A program made the translations under genes and the position numbers. Shown in pieces: positions 1-9,319 of a stretch of DNA of 64,000 nucleotides; the stretch's first letter is position 1; each line of letters opens with the position of its first letter. Source of the DNA: Gammaproteobacteria bacterium (GTDB lineage: Bacteria > Pseudomonadota > Gammaproteobacteria > Pseudomonadales > Azotimanducaceae); the NCBI GenBank assembly GCA_012960535.1, contig DUBB01000009.1, positions 30,825 to 94,824 of the forward strand, in the 5' to 3' direction. The notes below the pieces were generated by a model. It was not told where the DNA came from and ran no database searches. It worked only from the letters and a program-made list of their open reading frames with translations.

Positions 1-1001
1 ATGACCGATTCGTCTCGGTTTCCTGAGAGGTACCACATGACAACTTTATCCCCTTCCTTGATGGTCTGGCCGTGCAGTTCAACATCACGCTTTGCAATCC
101 GCCGCATGTGTGTCAACGGCGTTTGCCAGCGGATAATCTCAGGTACCATACTATGAACCAAGGCAGGTGCCTGACGGAGTTTTTCATACTGCTCGGGAAA
201 CAAATTTAAAGCAAAGACACCGCCAGATATAGAGTTTCGGGTCGTATCATTACCTCCGATAATAAGCAGCAATAGATTCCCCAAGTACTCCATGGGCTCC
301 AAACTATTCATTGTTGGATTATGCGCCATCAGGGTAATCAAATCGTTGTGCTCTTTCGGGTCCCAGTTTGCCCGCTCATTCCTGAGCTCGGTAAAATAGG
401 CCAGGCATTCCATTAAGCCTTCGCGTCTTTCTTCATCGGGCAGGACGCCGCCTAGTGCTGTTGATGAAGTTGCCAGATCAGACCAGGCGGTTAGCTTGCG
501 ACGCTCATCAAATGGAAAATCAAAAATTGTTGCCAGCATCTGAGTGGTCAGCTCTATTGAGACTTTATCCACCCAGTTGAACTCCTCATTTTCCGGGAGC
601 TGATCAAGAATCTGTATCACTCTCTGCCGAATAACGGCCTCAAGCTTGGCTAAATTCATTGGCGCAACGACACCCGTCACTGACTTGCGTTGCCCAGCGT
701 GGACAGGCGGGTCCATGGAAATAAAATTAGGCGCTTCAAAATCCGGGCTTCGATTTCCAATGCTGACGCCACCCATGGACGAAAAATCTTGATGATTCTT
801 GTCCACCGCCATGATGTCGTGAAATCGGGTGACCGACCAATAGGGGCCAAAATCACTTTCGGCACAATAATGAATGGGGGCTTCTTCTCGAAGCCGCTGA
901 AAATAAGGCCAGCAGGTATCAGTTTTAAATAACTGGGCATCTGAAACATTTATTGCTTCAATAGGAATCTCGTAAGCATCCATCTGACTGGTTTCATCCA
1001 T
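1..1001 (-). CDS. Cytochrome P450, CYP153-like (3' end outside window)
   Basis: Partial gene of 333 codons; its C-terminus, including the haem-cysteine loop, lies beyond position 1. The ATG at 999-1001 follows a GGAGG ribosome site. The I-helix motif GGNDTTRNS, the ExxR helix (PEIIRWQTP) and the stretch THMRRIAKRD followed by VVMWYLSGNRDE are what I recall of the CYP153 bacterial alkane/fatty-acid omega-hydroxylases. By family these are soluble monooxygenases that need a ferredoxin and ferredoxin reductase; neither partner is visible here. The assignment to P450 is firm. CYP153 is a recall-based call, and a steroid-type P450 is the main alternative. Confidence 0.85.
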   Translation of the reverse strand, partial: MDETSQMDAYEIPIEAINVSDAQLFKTDTCWPYFQRLREEAPIHYCAESDFGPYWSVTRFHDIMAVDKNHQDFSSMGGVSIGNRSPDFEAPNFISMDPPVHAGQRKSVTGVVAPMNLAKLEAVIRQRVIQILDQLPENEEFNWVDKVSIELTTQMLATIFDFPFDERRKLTAWSDLATSSTALGGVLPDEERREGLMECLAYFTELRNERANWDPKEHNDLITLMAHNPTMNSLEPMEYLGNLLLLIIGGNDTTRNSISGGVFALNLFPEQYEKLRQAPALVHSMVPEIIRWQTPLTHMRRIAKRDVELHGQTIKEGDKVVMWYLSGNRDESV

Positions 1002-1104
1002 CAAATTAACCTCCAAAACCCTGGCTGTGAACTAAAAAAAAGACCTGGTTGTCCATGACCCCAGTAAACCGTTTAAAACCCTATTACTCATCACCATACT
1101 CAAT

Positions 1105-1464
1105 TCAGATCATCCGACCCGGTTCGTCCTCAAGTCGCATCTGCAACTGCTCGAGAAGATGTCCCGGCGCTTCTGTTCCAACAATATAAGTTGTGGTAAC
1201 CGTCACTTCACCTTCTGCATGCAGGCTTCCACGTGGAATCTCCAGCTTATCGCCGGGATTTAAGTCATGCCGAATCCCCTCTTCATCCAATAAGTAGGTC
1301 CCACCGGACATGACATAGCCCGTTATATCCAGATCATGCCAATGCAGCGGTAATTCAGGTGATTTTTCCGAGACATAAGTCGTCGGCCAATGCCCGGTTT
1401 CCTTTAAATCCTCCAGAACCTCCTCCCGCGTTGAGAAGAAGCTTTTATATATTTTGAAAGTCAT
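1105..1464 (-). CDS. Small cupin-domain protein
   Basis: A 119-residue single-domain protein. The cupin motif 1 region reads PLHWHDLDITGYVMSGG, and motif 2 reads GDKLEIPRGSLHAEGE, so there are metal-binding-type histidines in both halves and the usual GD-x6-PxxxxH turn. No signal peptide is present. It is encoded 103 bases upstream of the P450 on the same strand and could share its transcript. Cupins of this size are often sensors or small isomerases/dioxygenases, so the substrate cannot be named. Confidence 0.75.
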   Translation of the reverse strand: MTFKIYKSFFSTREEVLEDLKETGHWPTTYVSEKSPELPLHWHDLDITGYVMSGGTYLLDEEGIRHDLNPGDKLEIPRGSLHAEGEVTVTTTYIVGTEAPGHLLEQLQMRLEDEPGRMI

Positions 1465-1685
1465 GCCAACAGTTGATCACAACTTACCATGTTATAAAAG
1501 TAATTTAGCCATCAAGAATTTCCAATCGCCTGATCACCCTTCTTTTTGATATTAAAAGGGCCGCATTCGTATTATCCTAACTACCTTGAAATGAGTAAAT
1601 TAATCCATCCAGTCGCTGACTTAGAATTAGGCGATATTCAGTCACCTACCCAACATAGAGTTAGCAACCTTACAAGGAACAGACA

Positions 1686-2120
1686 ATGGCTACATACATC
1701 CCACCCACTATCAGCTGGGTGCGCAAGCAGGTCGAACTCTATGAAAGTAGCGAAGGCAAAAAAGGCACCACTTTACTAGACTCAGGTCTACCCTGCATTC
1801 TAGTCACCCATACCGGCAACAAGACCGGCGGCATCAGGAAAATCCCTTTGATGCGAGTTAAAGTCAATGATAATTACGTGTTAATCGGATCCATGGGCGG
1901 GCAACCCAGGAACCCCGTATGGGTCTACAATCTACGCGAGAATCCTAATGTTGAAATTCGCGATGCAACCAACGTTTATAATATGCAGGCACGGGAAGTG
2001 ACCGACGATGCAGAGCGAGCCAGACTATGGAAAGCCAGCGCCGCAGCCTATCCTCCCTATAACGAATACCAGGCGAAAACCACCCGCAAAATTCCAGTGT
2101 TCCTGGCTGAACCCACCTAG
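1686..2120 (+). CDS. Deazaflavin-dependent nitroreductase family protein (PF04075, Ddn-like)
   Basis: A 144-residue protein with the family signature: a TGNKTGGIRKIPLMRV strand-turn, GSMGGQPRNPVWVYNLRENP, then a conserved tail with ARLWKASAAAYPPY. Members of this family (Mycobacterium Ddn and relatives) bind reduced coenzyme F420 or occasionally other flavins and reduce nitro or quinone compounds. An AAGGA site precedes the ATG. F420 biosynthesis genes are not in the window, so cofactor use is inferred from family only. A second, membrane-anchored relative lies at 4203-4607. Confidence 0.85.
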   Translation: MATYIPPTISWVRKQVELYESSEGKKGTTLLDSGLPCILVTHTGNKTGGIRKIPLMRVKVNDNYVLIGSMGGQPRNPVWVYNLRENPNVEIRDATNVYNMQAREVTDDAERARLWKASAAAYPPYNEYQAKTTRKIPVFLAEPT

Positions 2121-2277
2121 TTCAGCGTGGTGGCTGGGGGGTGCCTGATGGGGAATATGGTTGGGAGCCCCTTTAACTTAACCGTTCCACGAAATGCTGA
2201 GTTCAGAGACGCTCCAGGGCCATCATCCGTTTCGGCATCATCAAAGCGGATGATCTAAAGGCTGTTGCCGGCAAGGC

Positions 2278-3120
2278 TCAGGCAAAATCCGCAGCGCTGT
2301 GCCTTTCCGCAACCCGCTCGGGTTCAGGTCCCCAGGACCTGTTGACGCGACGGCCGCGTGCTACTGCAGGGCGCTGCTCTATTTCTGATGCCCACCTGAC
2401 AACATGGGTATAGCTCTGGACATCCAGAAATTCCGCCGCGCTATAAACATTGTGCAGAACCAGAGCGCCATACCAGGCATAATTTGCAATATCTGAGATG
2501 TTGTACTCATCTCCACACAGATAGCGTCGAATCGACAGATTCTGATTCAACACATCCAGTTGACGCTTTACTTCCATGGTAAAACGATTGATTGCATATT
2601 CGAATTTGTCCGGCGCATAACTGTAAAAATGACCAAAACCACCACCCAGATAAGGTGCACTGCCCATCTGCCAGAATAGCCAGGACAGGCACTCTGCCCG
2701 CTCTGAAGGCTCAATTGGAAACAATGCATTAAACTTCTCTGCCAGATACACAAGAATGGCGCCTGACTCAAAAACCCGAGTCGGCACAGACGTACTCCTG
2801 TCTAATAAAGCAGGAATTTTCGAATTCGGATTAATGGCCACAAAATCACTGCCGAACTGTTCTCCCTGCCCAATATTGATCAGGTAAGCATCGTATTCCG
2901 CACCTGCGTGTCCCAGTTCGAGCAGTTCCTCCAGCATGACTGTTACTTTCACCCCATTAGGTGTCGCCAGTGAATATAGCTGTAGGGGGTGTTTGCCTAC
3001 TGGCAATTCTTTATCGTGAGTGGAACCTGCTACTGGACGATTGATGTTACTGAAACGACCACCACTCTCCTTATTCCAGGTCCACACCTCTGGGGGTGTG
3101 TAGCTTGAATCCTCAGTCAT
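2278..3120 (-). CDS. yghU: YghU-like glutathione S-transferase
   Basis: A 280-residue cytosolic protein. It has the long N-terminal extension of the Nu-class YghU/YfcG group (TPPEVWTWNKESGGRFSNIN), then a thioredoxin fold (PLQLYSLATPNGVKVTVMLEE) with the TPNG motif that binds glutathione in this class, the NPNSKIPALLD cis-proline loop, and an all-alpha C-terminal domain. Family members act as glutathione-dependent disulfide-bond reductases or organic peroxidases. Length matches E. coli YghU closely. It is flanked by reductases, consistent with a stress or xenobiotic role, but no operon partner is evident. Confidence 0.88.
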   Translation of the reverse strand: MTEDSSYTPPEVWTWNKESGGRFSNINRPVAGSTHDKELPVGKHPLQLYSLATPNGVKVTVMLEELLELGHAGAEYDAYLINIGQGEQFGSDFVAINPNSKIPALLDRSTSVPTRVFESGAILVYLAEKFNALFPIEPSERAECLSWLFWQMGSAPYLGGGFGHFYSYAPDKFEYAINRFTMEVKRQLDVLNQNLSIRRYLCGDEYNISDIANYAWYGALVLHNVYSAAEFLDVQSYTHVVRWASEIEQRPAVARGRRVNRSWGPEPERVAERHSAADFA

Positions 3121-3335
3121 CGAAAAACCCGTATATCTACAAAGTAGTACGTGAGTATAGCGTCGATTTCATCTGGAAAGGGCACTTAAATGCCTTACCG
3201 GTTGAATTCAAACTTGGGACTATCATTGTCGAATACCCCGTAATTAAAACTGCTGTCAACGCAACTGGACTGATTATGTCACGCCAGTATTTCATCAATA
3301 ACCAGAGCGGGAATCTTGGCCGCTTTAATATAAAC

Positions 3336-4016
3336 TTAATTATCGCCTCCTAAAAATACGACTGACTCTTCAACGGGTGCACGGTCTGTCCGAGCACTAT
3401 TGGCCGGAACAGAGGGGTCCTCATAGCCAAAGCTGATGCCGAATAGTACCTTTATCTCTGGTTGCAGGTTAAAAGTCTCTCGCACCAGACTGGGATAGTG
3501 ACGCATAGTGCCTTGCGCACAGCTAGCTAATCCATATGCAGTCATGGCCAGCATCAACGTTTGTGCGTACATCCCCACATCCGCCGAAGACTGTACGCCG
3601 AAGTTTTCATCCATGCACAGAAATGCCACATGAGGTGCATCAAAAAGTTCAAAATTCCTGAGTCCTGCGGCACTTCTTGCGGTCTTATCTTCCCAGTCAA
3701 TACCCATCGCACCATAAAGCACTTTTGCGCAGGCTCTGCGACGCCCGCGCCAGGGATCGTTCAATCGACCATCACTTTTATGATCTGGGTTCTCTCTCTC
3801 ACCACTGTTAACCAGCCTTACAAACTCCTGCTGCAGATAATCTCGAACGGCACCGGACGCCACATAAACCTGCCACGGCTGCACATTGGTACCTGAAGGT
3901 GCCCAGCGGGCTAATTCGAAAACTGCGTCCATTACCTCTTGGGAGACAGCTTCAGGCAAAAAACCACGCACAGAATGCCGGTTCATAACGGCATCAATCA
4001 AAGAAATCTCGGACAC
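3336..4016 (-). CDS. Nitroreductase family oxidoreductase (FMN-dependent)
   Basis: A 226-residue NTR-fold protein. It starts with the FMN-binding stretch NRHSVRGFLPEAV, has the substrate-site loop WAPSGTNVQPWQVYV, and ends with the flavin-contacting FGISFGYEDPSVPANSARTDR. Such enzymes use NAD(P)H to reduce nitroaromatics, quinones or flavins in the cytoplasm. The GYEDP...N motif is typical of the group annotated simply as nitroreductase rather than of BluB or Frp. It stands alone, with about 190 bases to the next gene on the same strand. Confidence 0.88.
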   Translation of the reverse strand: MSEISLIDAVMNRHSVRGFLPEAVSQEVMDAVFELARWAPSGTNVQPWQVYVASGAVRDYLQQEFVRLVNSGERENPDHKSDGRLNDPWRGRRRACAKVLYGAMGIDWEDKTARSAAGLRNFELFDAPHVAFLCMDENFGVQSSADVGMYAQTLMLAMTAYGLASCAQGTMRHYPSLVRETFNLQPEIKVLFGISFGYEDPSVPANSARTDRAPVEESVVFLGGDN

Positions 4017-4202
4017 AAATCACCATTTACTCAAAAATCGCGTCTACTATACCTCAATTAATCAAAAACCCTGCCTGATCTATTGTCGAAACATCATGTC
4101 AAAACATAAAGTACAGTAGGATGGCCCGGCAATGCTCATTTATTGTGTGCCCCGACAGATTTCCGCCATTTTCGATCCGCGACGCAGATATTCTAAAAAG
4201 AT

Positions 4203-4607
4203 CTAGCCCAGAGGGACCAGTTTCACAAAATACCGGGGAGGAAAACCCGTCAGCAGTCTGATAACAAAACCCAGAGGCCTGGCCTTTTCGAGGTTATCAT
4301 GTTCCTCTCCTGCGACCGGCACAACTTGATAAGCTTGTCGTTCACCGGCAACCGTAACCTGTGCCAGGGAAGACCGTAACACCTCACGATACCAAGCCCT
4401 TGGCCAGTGATTTGCCGCAACATAAAGAGCATCATTGTATTCTATCTTTGCAAGAACTCGGTCTTTTGACTGGCCTGCCTGATCAATGGTTGTAATGACT
4501 AAGGTACCTTCGTTCTGAGGCTGGTAGTGGCCCAGAAGAGACTCAAATACCACGACGATGGCCGCATAACAAACCAGCGCTCCGATTGCTATCTTAATCA
4601 GCTTCAT
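4203..4607 (-). CDS. Membrane-anchored Ddn-like nitroreductase/quinone reductase family protein
   Basis: About 134 residues from the ATG at 4605-4607, which has a GGGGGAG ribosome site; an in-frame start 11 codons earlier is less likely. One N-terminal membrane helix (IGALVCYAAIVVVFESLLG) is followed by a PF04075-type domain with PRAWYREVLRSSLAQVTV, GERQAYQVVPVAGEEHD and a short C-terminal segment ending FPPRYFVKLVPLG. The family reduces small electrophiles with F420 or another flavin. It lies 36 bases after the stop of the membrane-protein gene at 4644-5051, so the two may be cotranscribed. Confidence 0.7.
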   Translation of the reverse strand: MKLIKIAIGALVCYAAIVVVFESLLGHYQPQNEGTLVITTIDQAGQSKDRVLAKIEYNDALYVAANHWPRAWYREVLRSSLAQVTVAGERQAYQVVPVAGEEHDNLEKARPLGFVIRLLTGFPPRYFVKLVPLG

Positions 4608-4643
4608 AATGACTCCCCCGATGCTGTTGTTACCAAACAAGCG

Positions 4644-5051
4644 TTAATCGATTTCAATGTCAGACGTCTCACCTGGCTGAACCATCAATCTGGCAAGAAC
4701 AACCAGCCACACGAACAATATAATCTCAATGGCTATAAACTCTGCTGCAAACTCCGCTTCATGGAGTAACCAGGCAGCAATTCTGTAAGCAGCAGCACTG
4801 AGCAACAGTGCTGCACTGGCGTAGAGTGAGCCAGGCTCAGTCCTGGCCACGCCATAAAAGACAAATCCGGCAGTACAGGCAAAAAAAGCACCCATATCAC
4901 CGACCTGAGAACTGCGACCAATACCGTCTAAAAGTATCATGCCCAGTGATTCTACGGCCTGTTCTGGCTGAACTAAAAAACCTATGGCGCTCATTAGCAT
5001 GAGTAATCCGGGTATCAGCAGCAAGCCCTTTATGACTAATTGTTTGTTCAT
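4644..5051 (-). CDS. Small four-helix membrane protein, unrecognised family
   Basis: A 135-residue protein with four predicted membrane helices: LLLIPGLLMLMSAIGFLV, MGAFFACTAGFVFYGVA, a stretch rich in Ala and Leu around LLLSAAAYRIAAWLL, and IIEIILFVWLVVLARL-like residues at the end. It resembles the DUF4345-type inner-membrane proteins in size and layout, but I cannot confirm this. It may share a transcript with the downstream membrane-anchored PF04075 protein. No function is assigned. Confidence 0.6.
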   Translation of the reverse strand: MNKQLVIKGLLLIPGLLMLMSAIGFLVQPEQAVESLGMILLDGIGRSSQVGDMGAFFACTAGFVFYGVARTEPGSLYASAALLLSAAAYRIAAWLLHEAEFAAEFIAIEIILFVWLVVLARLMVQPGETSDIEID

Positions 5052-5096
5052 AGGTAATGTCTTTCCTTTTACCAGCGAGGGTTTGATACCCTGGAC

Positions 5097-5580
5097 TCAT
5101 TCCAGAATGATAACGGCTCTTCTGGTCTGCCTCTATGGATATTAGTCTGTTCTTTCCAAAAACAATAATATAAATTCGTACAGGATTAATGGCAAAGTGC
5201 TGCTCTAAACGTCTTTTAATCCCTGTTGCCCTTCCTACTGACAGCTCATTATTATAACTATGTATTCCACCATCATCTGCATGGCCATCTATTAGTGCCT
5301 TAGTATTTGGAAACTCCGCCATTCAGGCAGCAATATCTTGTATATGAGGGTCAAATTCCATGGGGATTTCGATTGAATCTGAATCATAGTAGACGAATAT
5401 TTCGATGGCTTCCATGACCGTGTCAGCTGCCAGATCGAAAGGATCATAGGGACAACAATCTGCGCTTGACTCGCCCGACCCGATTGAATCCATTAGACTG
5501 TTGAATCCGTCCAGCCAGGGCCACATTACAAAGGAAGTTAACATCAAATTCACTGATACCCAGTATTGGTGTATTCTCAT
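5097..5580 (-). pseudogene. Degenerate OmpA-family (peptidoglycan-binding) gene
   Basis: Two consecutive open stretches in one frame make up an OmpA C-terminal domain: VYYDSDSIEIPMEFDPHIQ, then IDGHADDGGIHSYNNELSVGRATGIKRRL. They are separated by a TGA at 5323-5325, exactly where the family usually has a Trp codon before MAEFP. The expected end of the domain (RQTRRAVIILE then TGA at 5097-5099) is in a different frame, so a frameshift lies near 5150. The N-terminus has lost a clear signal peptide. An OmpA domain normally binds peptidoglycan diaminopimelate in the periplasm. Two independent lesions argue for a dead gene rather than one sequencing error. Confidence 0.75.
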
Positions 5581-5669
5581 TAAAACCTTCTTTGCAATTC
5601 AGCGTTCACTTAGAGTATTGCCAGATGTCCTTTACCAAAAGACAACTGACACCAGGTAGCCAGACAACA

Positions 5670-6989
5670 ATGAAAATCAAGCATAGAAACCATCAGCTCA
5701 GTGAGATGAAATGTCCTGTAAACCGAAACGATGTGGATTTATTCAGCCCGGGCGCGCAGGAACACTGGTACGAAGCTTATCCAATTTTACATGAAACAGA
5801 GCCAGTGGTCAGAGTACCCGGCGAGGGGACGAGTTCGGCTACCGACGGATTTATCCTGACAAAATATGAAGACATTGCGATGGTGGTCAAGGACCCAGTG
5901 CGCTTTCCACCACGCATACACCAGGCCATCGACCTTTTAAAACAAACCGATAGCAATGACGATGCCTACCGGCAGGCAAATGCCATGCTGCTGTCCATGG
6001 TCTCCTTAAGGCCGGACAATGCGCTGTATCGCGCACACCGCCAGGAACTGACGGACCCCTGGGTAGGGCCGGGTGCAAGTCGGCACACAGAAATGATCAA
6101 AGACTGTATCCGGCGTCTGTTAGATGCCTGGGATCATCACAGTGAGGTCGAATTTATTTCGCAGTTTGCGCGACCACTACCGCAGATGGTCATGGCCAAC
6201 GTGCTTGGGTTTCCTGAGTCAGATATACCTCAGCTGGCTGAATGGGGTGCAGCCCAGGTTACCGCCTTCGTCTATGGCAAAGGGCATCGAAATATCCTAT
6301 CCACAAGGCAGGCGGAAAAACAATTGAAGCTGCTTGATGGTTTCAAGGAATACGTGCATGAAAAAGTACTGGAAAAACGACGCGCACCCGAAGACGACAT
6401 GATCAGCTGGCTGACCCAGGCGCACTACAAGGCCTTGGACCGGAAACTGACCGACATCGAGGTCAACGGTATTGTCTATGCCATGGTCATTGGCGGACTT
6501 GAAACCACCCAGTATGCTATCGAGGAGCAAGCCCAGCTATTGTGTGAGCATCCCGGTTTATTCAATACTCTAAAACTGGACCGCAACCTGGTTAAAAATT
6601 TCGTTGAAGAAGGTATGCGATTGCGATCACCCACCCAGGGACTTTCTACACGGGTGACCCGCCAGGATGAAGAGTTTCAAGGTACCAAAGTACCCAAAGG
6701 ATCCCTGCTGCACCTTCGTTATGGTGCGGGCAACGTAGACCCAGCAGAATGGACAGACCCCTACGAGCTCAACCTGAATCGAAAGGCAGTAACCCGGCAC
6801 CTGGTATTTTCCGCCGGGCCCCGGGTCTGTCCGGGCGCGGGAATTTCCCGACTGGAACAGAATCTTGCCTGGCAGGCCCTGCTGGATTGCCTGGAACATA
6901 TCAATTACGCCAAGGACAATACCTTTGAGCACCAGCCCGGCATCATGCTGGGTACGCTTTCGCTGAAACTGAACATCAAGAGGGCCTAA
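5670..6989 (+). CDS. Cytochrome P450
   Basis: About 439 residues. The haem-binding loop FSAGPRVCPGAG supplies the thiolate Cys, the K-helix ExxR is in EEGMRLRSP, and the I-helix reads GGLETTQ with paired threonines. The redox partner is not adjacent. Start is uncertain: ATGs at 5625, 5670 and 5709 are all possible and none has a strong ribosome site; homologous sequence begins around CPVNRNDVDLFSPGAQ, which favours 5670 or 5709. It is divergent from the OmpA pseudogene and unrelated in subfamily to the P450 at the window start. Soluble bacterial P450 of unknown substrate. Confidence 0.9.
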   Translation: MKIKHRNHQLSEMKCPVNRNDVDLFSPGAQEHWYEAYPILHETEPVVRVPGEGTSSATDGFILTKYEDIAMVVKDPVRFPPRIHQAIDLLKQTDSNDDAYRQANAMLLSMVSLRPDNALYRAHRQELTDPWVGPGASRHTEMIKDCIRRLLDAWDHHSEVEFISQFARPLPQMVMANVLGFPESDIPQLAEWGAAQVTAFVYGKGHRNILSTRQAEKQLKLLDGFKEYVHEKVLEKRRAPEDDMISWLTQAHYKALDRKLTDIEVNGIVYAMVIGGLETTQYAIEEQAQLLCEHPGLFNTLKLDRNLVKNFVEEGMRLRSPTQGLSTRVTRQDEEFQGTKVPKGSLLHLRYGAGNVDPAEWTDPYELNLNRKAVTRHLVFSAGPRVCPGAGISRLEQNLAWQALLDCLEHINYAKDNTFEHQPGIMLGTLSLKLNIKRA

Positions 6990-7076
6990 AACCAGCTTGA
7001 CCGTTCTGCAATGGATCCAGGGCATCACATCAGCTTCAGGGCAAATGCCCTGGTAATGACAGTTAGCCGCCTCTGC

Positions 7077-7865
7077 TCAGACGATGCTGGCCAGGCCATC
7101 CAACACTGCATTGGGCTGTTCTGACAACATCGCATGACCGCACGGATTGAGATGGATAACGCGGCACTGAGGAATCAACTGCGCGACTTTCAATGCACTG
7201 GCCGGTGCTGTCATCTTATCCTGGGCCGCCACGAACATCAGGCTTTCTGAGGTTATCTGTGTTGCCAGTCGATCACCATCAGCAAATGCATTGCAGGCAT
7301 TGAGATCAGCGAAATAAACATCCTCCGGAGTGCGTTCCAGCAAACGCTGGCCACTCATCATCATGCTGATTCCCGGGTTTTCATTTCCACCCATCTCTCC
7401 GAATGGGCTGTGGCTCCAGGTATTGGCCATGTCAAAGGCATCATGTTCATTGTCTCTGGCCGCATTCAGCAACACTTCGGTTACCGGCATGGGTGTTGAA
7501 GTGCCAAGAAGCGCTAATACCCGGGTTCGGCTGGCGTAACGTGCTGAAAAATTCAGGGCCACTAAAGAGCCCATGCTATGACCGACAATGGCAGCAGCAT
7601 CAACATCCAGAACATCCAAAGCCGCACAGATCCAGTCTGCCATGGCATCAATACTCTTCAGCGGCGTACCGGCAGAGCGCCCATGCGCCGGCAAATCCAA
7701 AGCGAACACATTATAATGATGCCGGGCAAAATAACGCGACGGCATCACCCATACACTATGGTCATGACCTGCGCCATGTATGAAAACGACATTAGGCTGG
7801 CCTTGTATGATCTTGCCGTTGCCATTGCTGTAAAAAGTCTTCTGATCATTGACCTGGGTATACAT
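7077..7865 (-). CDS. Alpha/beta-fold hydrolase
   Basis: About 262 residues with the oxyanion-hole strand VVFIHGAGHDHSVW, the nucleophile elbow GHSMGS, and a C-terminal catalytic His in HLNPCGHAMLSEQP. The ATG at 7863-7865 has a GAGGG site and sits one base after the metY stop, so translation is probably coupled; a GTG 24 bases earlier would overlap metY. Enzymes of this type include esterases, lactonases and homoserine acyltransferase relatives, but the MetX signature is absent. Coupling to a sulfhydrylase hints at a role near homoserine-ester metabolism; this is inference. Confidence 0.85.
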   Translation of the reverse strand: MYTQVNDQKTFYSNGNGKIIQGQPNVVFIHGAGHDHSVWVMPSRYFARHHYNVFALDLPAHGRSAGTPLKSIDAMADWICAALDVLDVDAAAIVGHSMGSLVALNFSARYASRTRVLALLGTSTPMPVTEVLLNAARDNEHDAFDMANTWSHSPFGEMGGNENPGISMMMSGQRLLERTPEDVYFADLNACNAFADGDRLATQITSESLMFVAAQDKMTAPASALKVAQLIPQCRVIHLNPCGHAMLSEQPNAVLDGLASIV

Positions 7866-7866
7866 G

Positions 7867-9165
7867 TCAAAGCCCTCGCTGAGAGGCACGCAGGCCCGAT
7901 TTCAGATCTGCAACAATATCAGCAGCATCCTCAAGACCGATGGAAAGACGAATCAAGCCCTCTGAGATACCCGCCTTATCAAGGGCCGCTGAATCCATGC
8001 GGTGGTGCGTAGTACTGGCAGGATGAATCACCAGGGATTTGGCATCACCGACATTGGCCAGATGAGAAAACAGCTTCAGGTTCTCTATAAATTTAATCCC
8101 CGCCGTCCGGCCTCCGACTATATTAAAACTGAACACAGCCGTGCTGCCTTTTGGCAGTATCGCTTTAGCCAGTTCATGGTCTGGGTGCGCTTCCAGCATC
8201 GGGTGATTGACACTTTCCACCTGTTCCTGCTGTTCAAGAAACGCCACCACCACCTCGGTGTTTTCAATATGCCGCTGCATGCGCAGCGATAGTGTTTCGA
8301 TCCCCTGCAGAATCTGAAACGCCGTATTGGGCGCCATACAGGCACCAAAATCACGTAATCCTTCCTTCCTGGCTCGGGTAATAAATGCAGCGGGACCGAA
8401 CTCCTCGGCGAAATTAAGGTTATGGAAGCCGGCATAAGGTTCGCTCAGCGTGGGGAATTTTCCGGAACCCTGCCAATCAAAAGTGCCGCCGTCAACCAGC
8501 AGTCCACCGATGACAACACCATGACCTGACAGGAACTTGGTCGCCGAATGCATCACCAGGTCAGCGCCAAAATCAATGGGTCGGCACAAGTACGGTGTCG
8601 TAAAAGTGGCATCAACCAGTAACGGCAATCCAGCCTTATGGGCAATCTCTGCTACTTCAGGAATATTCAACACCTCCATGCCAGGATTACCCACCACTTC
8701 ACTGAATACCAATCGGGTATTGGGCTGGATAGCACTGGCAAGTGCATCCAGATCGCGAGGATCAACAAAAGTAGTATCAATACCGAATCGACGCATCGTG
8801 TAATCCAGCAGATTGTGGGTTCCACCGTAAATACTTCTGGAGGCAACAATGTGCTCGCCGGCACTAACGATAGTTGCTATGGCAAGGTGCATAGCTGCCT
8901 GGCCACTGGCAGTGGCAATGGCGCCAACGCCATTATCCAGGGTAGCAATACGCTCTTCCAATACAGCATTGGTAGGATTTGACAGGCGTGAATAAACATG
9001 ACCTGCGCGCTCTATGTTAAACAAACCCACGGCCGTGTCTGTATCCCTGAAAACGAAAGAAGCAGACTGGTAGATGGGCGTCGCCCTTGCGCCGGTAGTA
9101 GGGTCCGGTTTCTGGCCAGCGTGCAGCGCCAGAGAATCAAACTTCAAAGTGGGTGGTTTAGCCAT
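7867..9165 (-). CDS. metY: O-acetylhomoserine sulfhydrylase (PLP-dependent)
   Basis: A 432-residue Cys/Met-metabolism PLP enzyme. Family marks in order are LALHAGQKPDPTTGARATPIY near the N-terminus, YSRLSNPT, ATASGQAAMHLA, and the PLP lysine in MHSATKFLSGHG. Length (about 430) and the GFHNLNFAEEFG insert point to the MetY branch rather than MetB, MetC or MetZ. It makes homocysteine from O-acetylhomoserine and sulfide, or can use methanethiol. Homocysteine is the acceptor for the methyltransferase at 34768, so the two may connect. It starts the pair with the alpha/beta hydrolase. Confidence 0.92.
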   Translation of the reverse strand: MAKPPTLKFDSLALHAGQKPDPTTGARATPIYQSASFVFRDTDTAVGLFNIERAGHVYSRLSNPTNAVLEERIATLDNGVGAIATASGQAAMHLAIATIVSAGEHIVASRSIYGGTHNLLDYTMRRFGIDTTFVDPRDLDALASAIQPNTRLVFSEVVGNPGMEVLNIPEVAEIAHKAGLPLLVDATFTTPYLCRPIDFGADLVMHSATKFLSGHGVVIGGLLVDGGTFDWQGSGKFPTLSEPYAGFHNLNFAEEFGPAAFITRARKEGLRDFGACMAPNTAFQILQGIETLSLRMQRHIENTEVVVAFLEQQEQVESVNHPMLEAHPDHELAKAILPKGSTAVFSFNIVGGRTAGIKFIENLKLFSHLANVGDAKSLVIHPASTTHHRMDSAALDKAGISEGLIRLSIGLEDAADIVADLKSGLRASQRGL

Positions 9166-9319
9166 CAGTACTCCCGCGGGTTGCTATAACTTCAATGGTA
9201 TTCAAATTCTGGGGTCAGCGATACTGGAGATAGGAAACAAATGCGATTAAAGGCAAACGCTAATGGCACCGCCCTTACCAGAATCGATAAACAGCCCAGC
9301 AGAGGCAAACTGGGCGCCG

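Noticed and set aside
5592..5669. N-terminal extension of the second P450 from a TTG at 5592
   Set aside because: The extra residues do not look like P450 sequence and there is no ribosome site; a later ATG is more likely.
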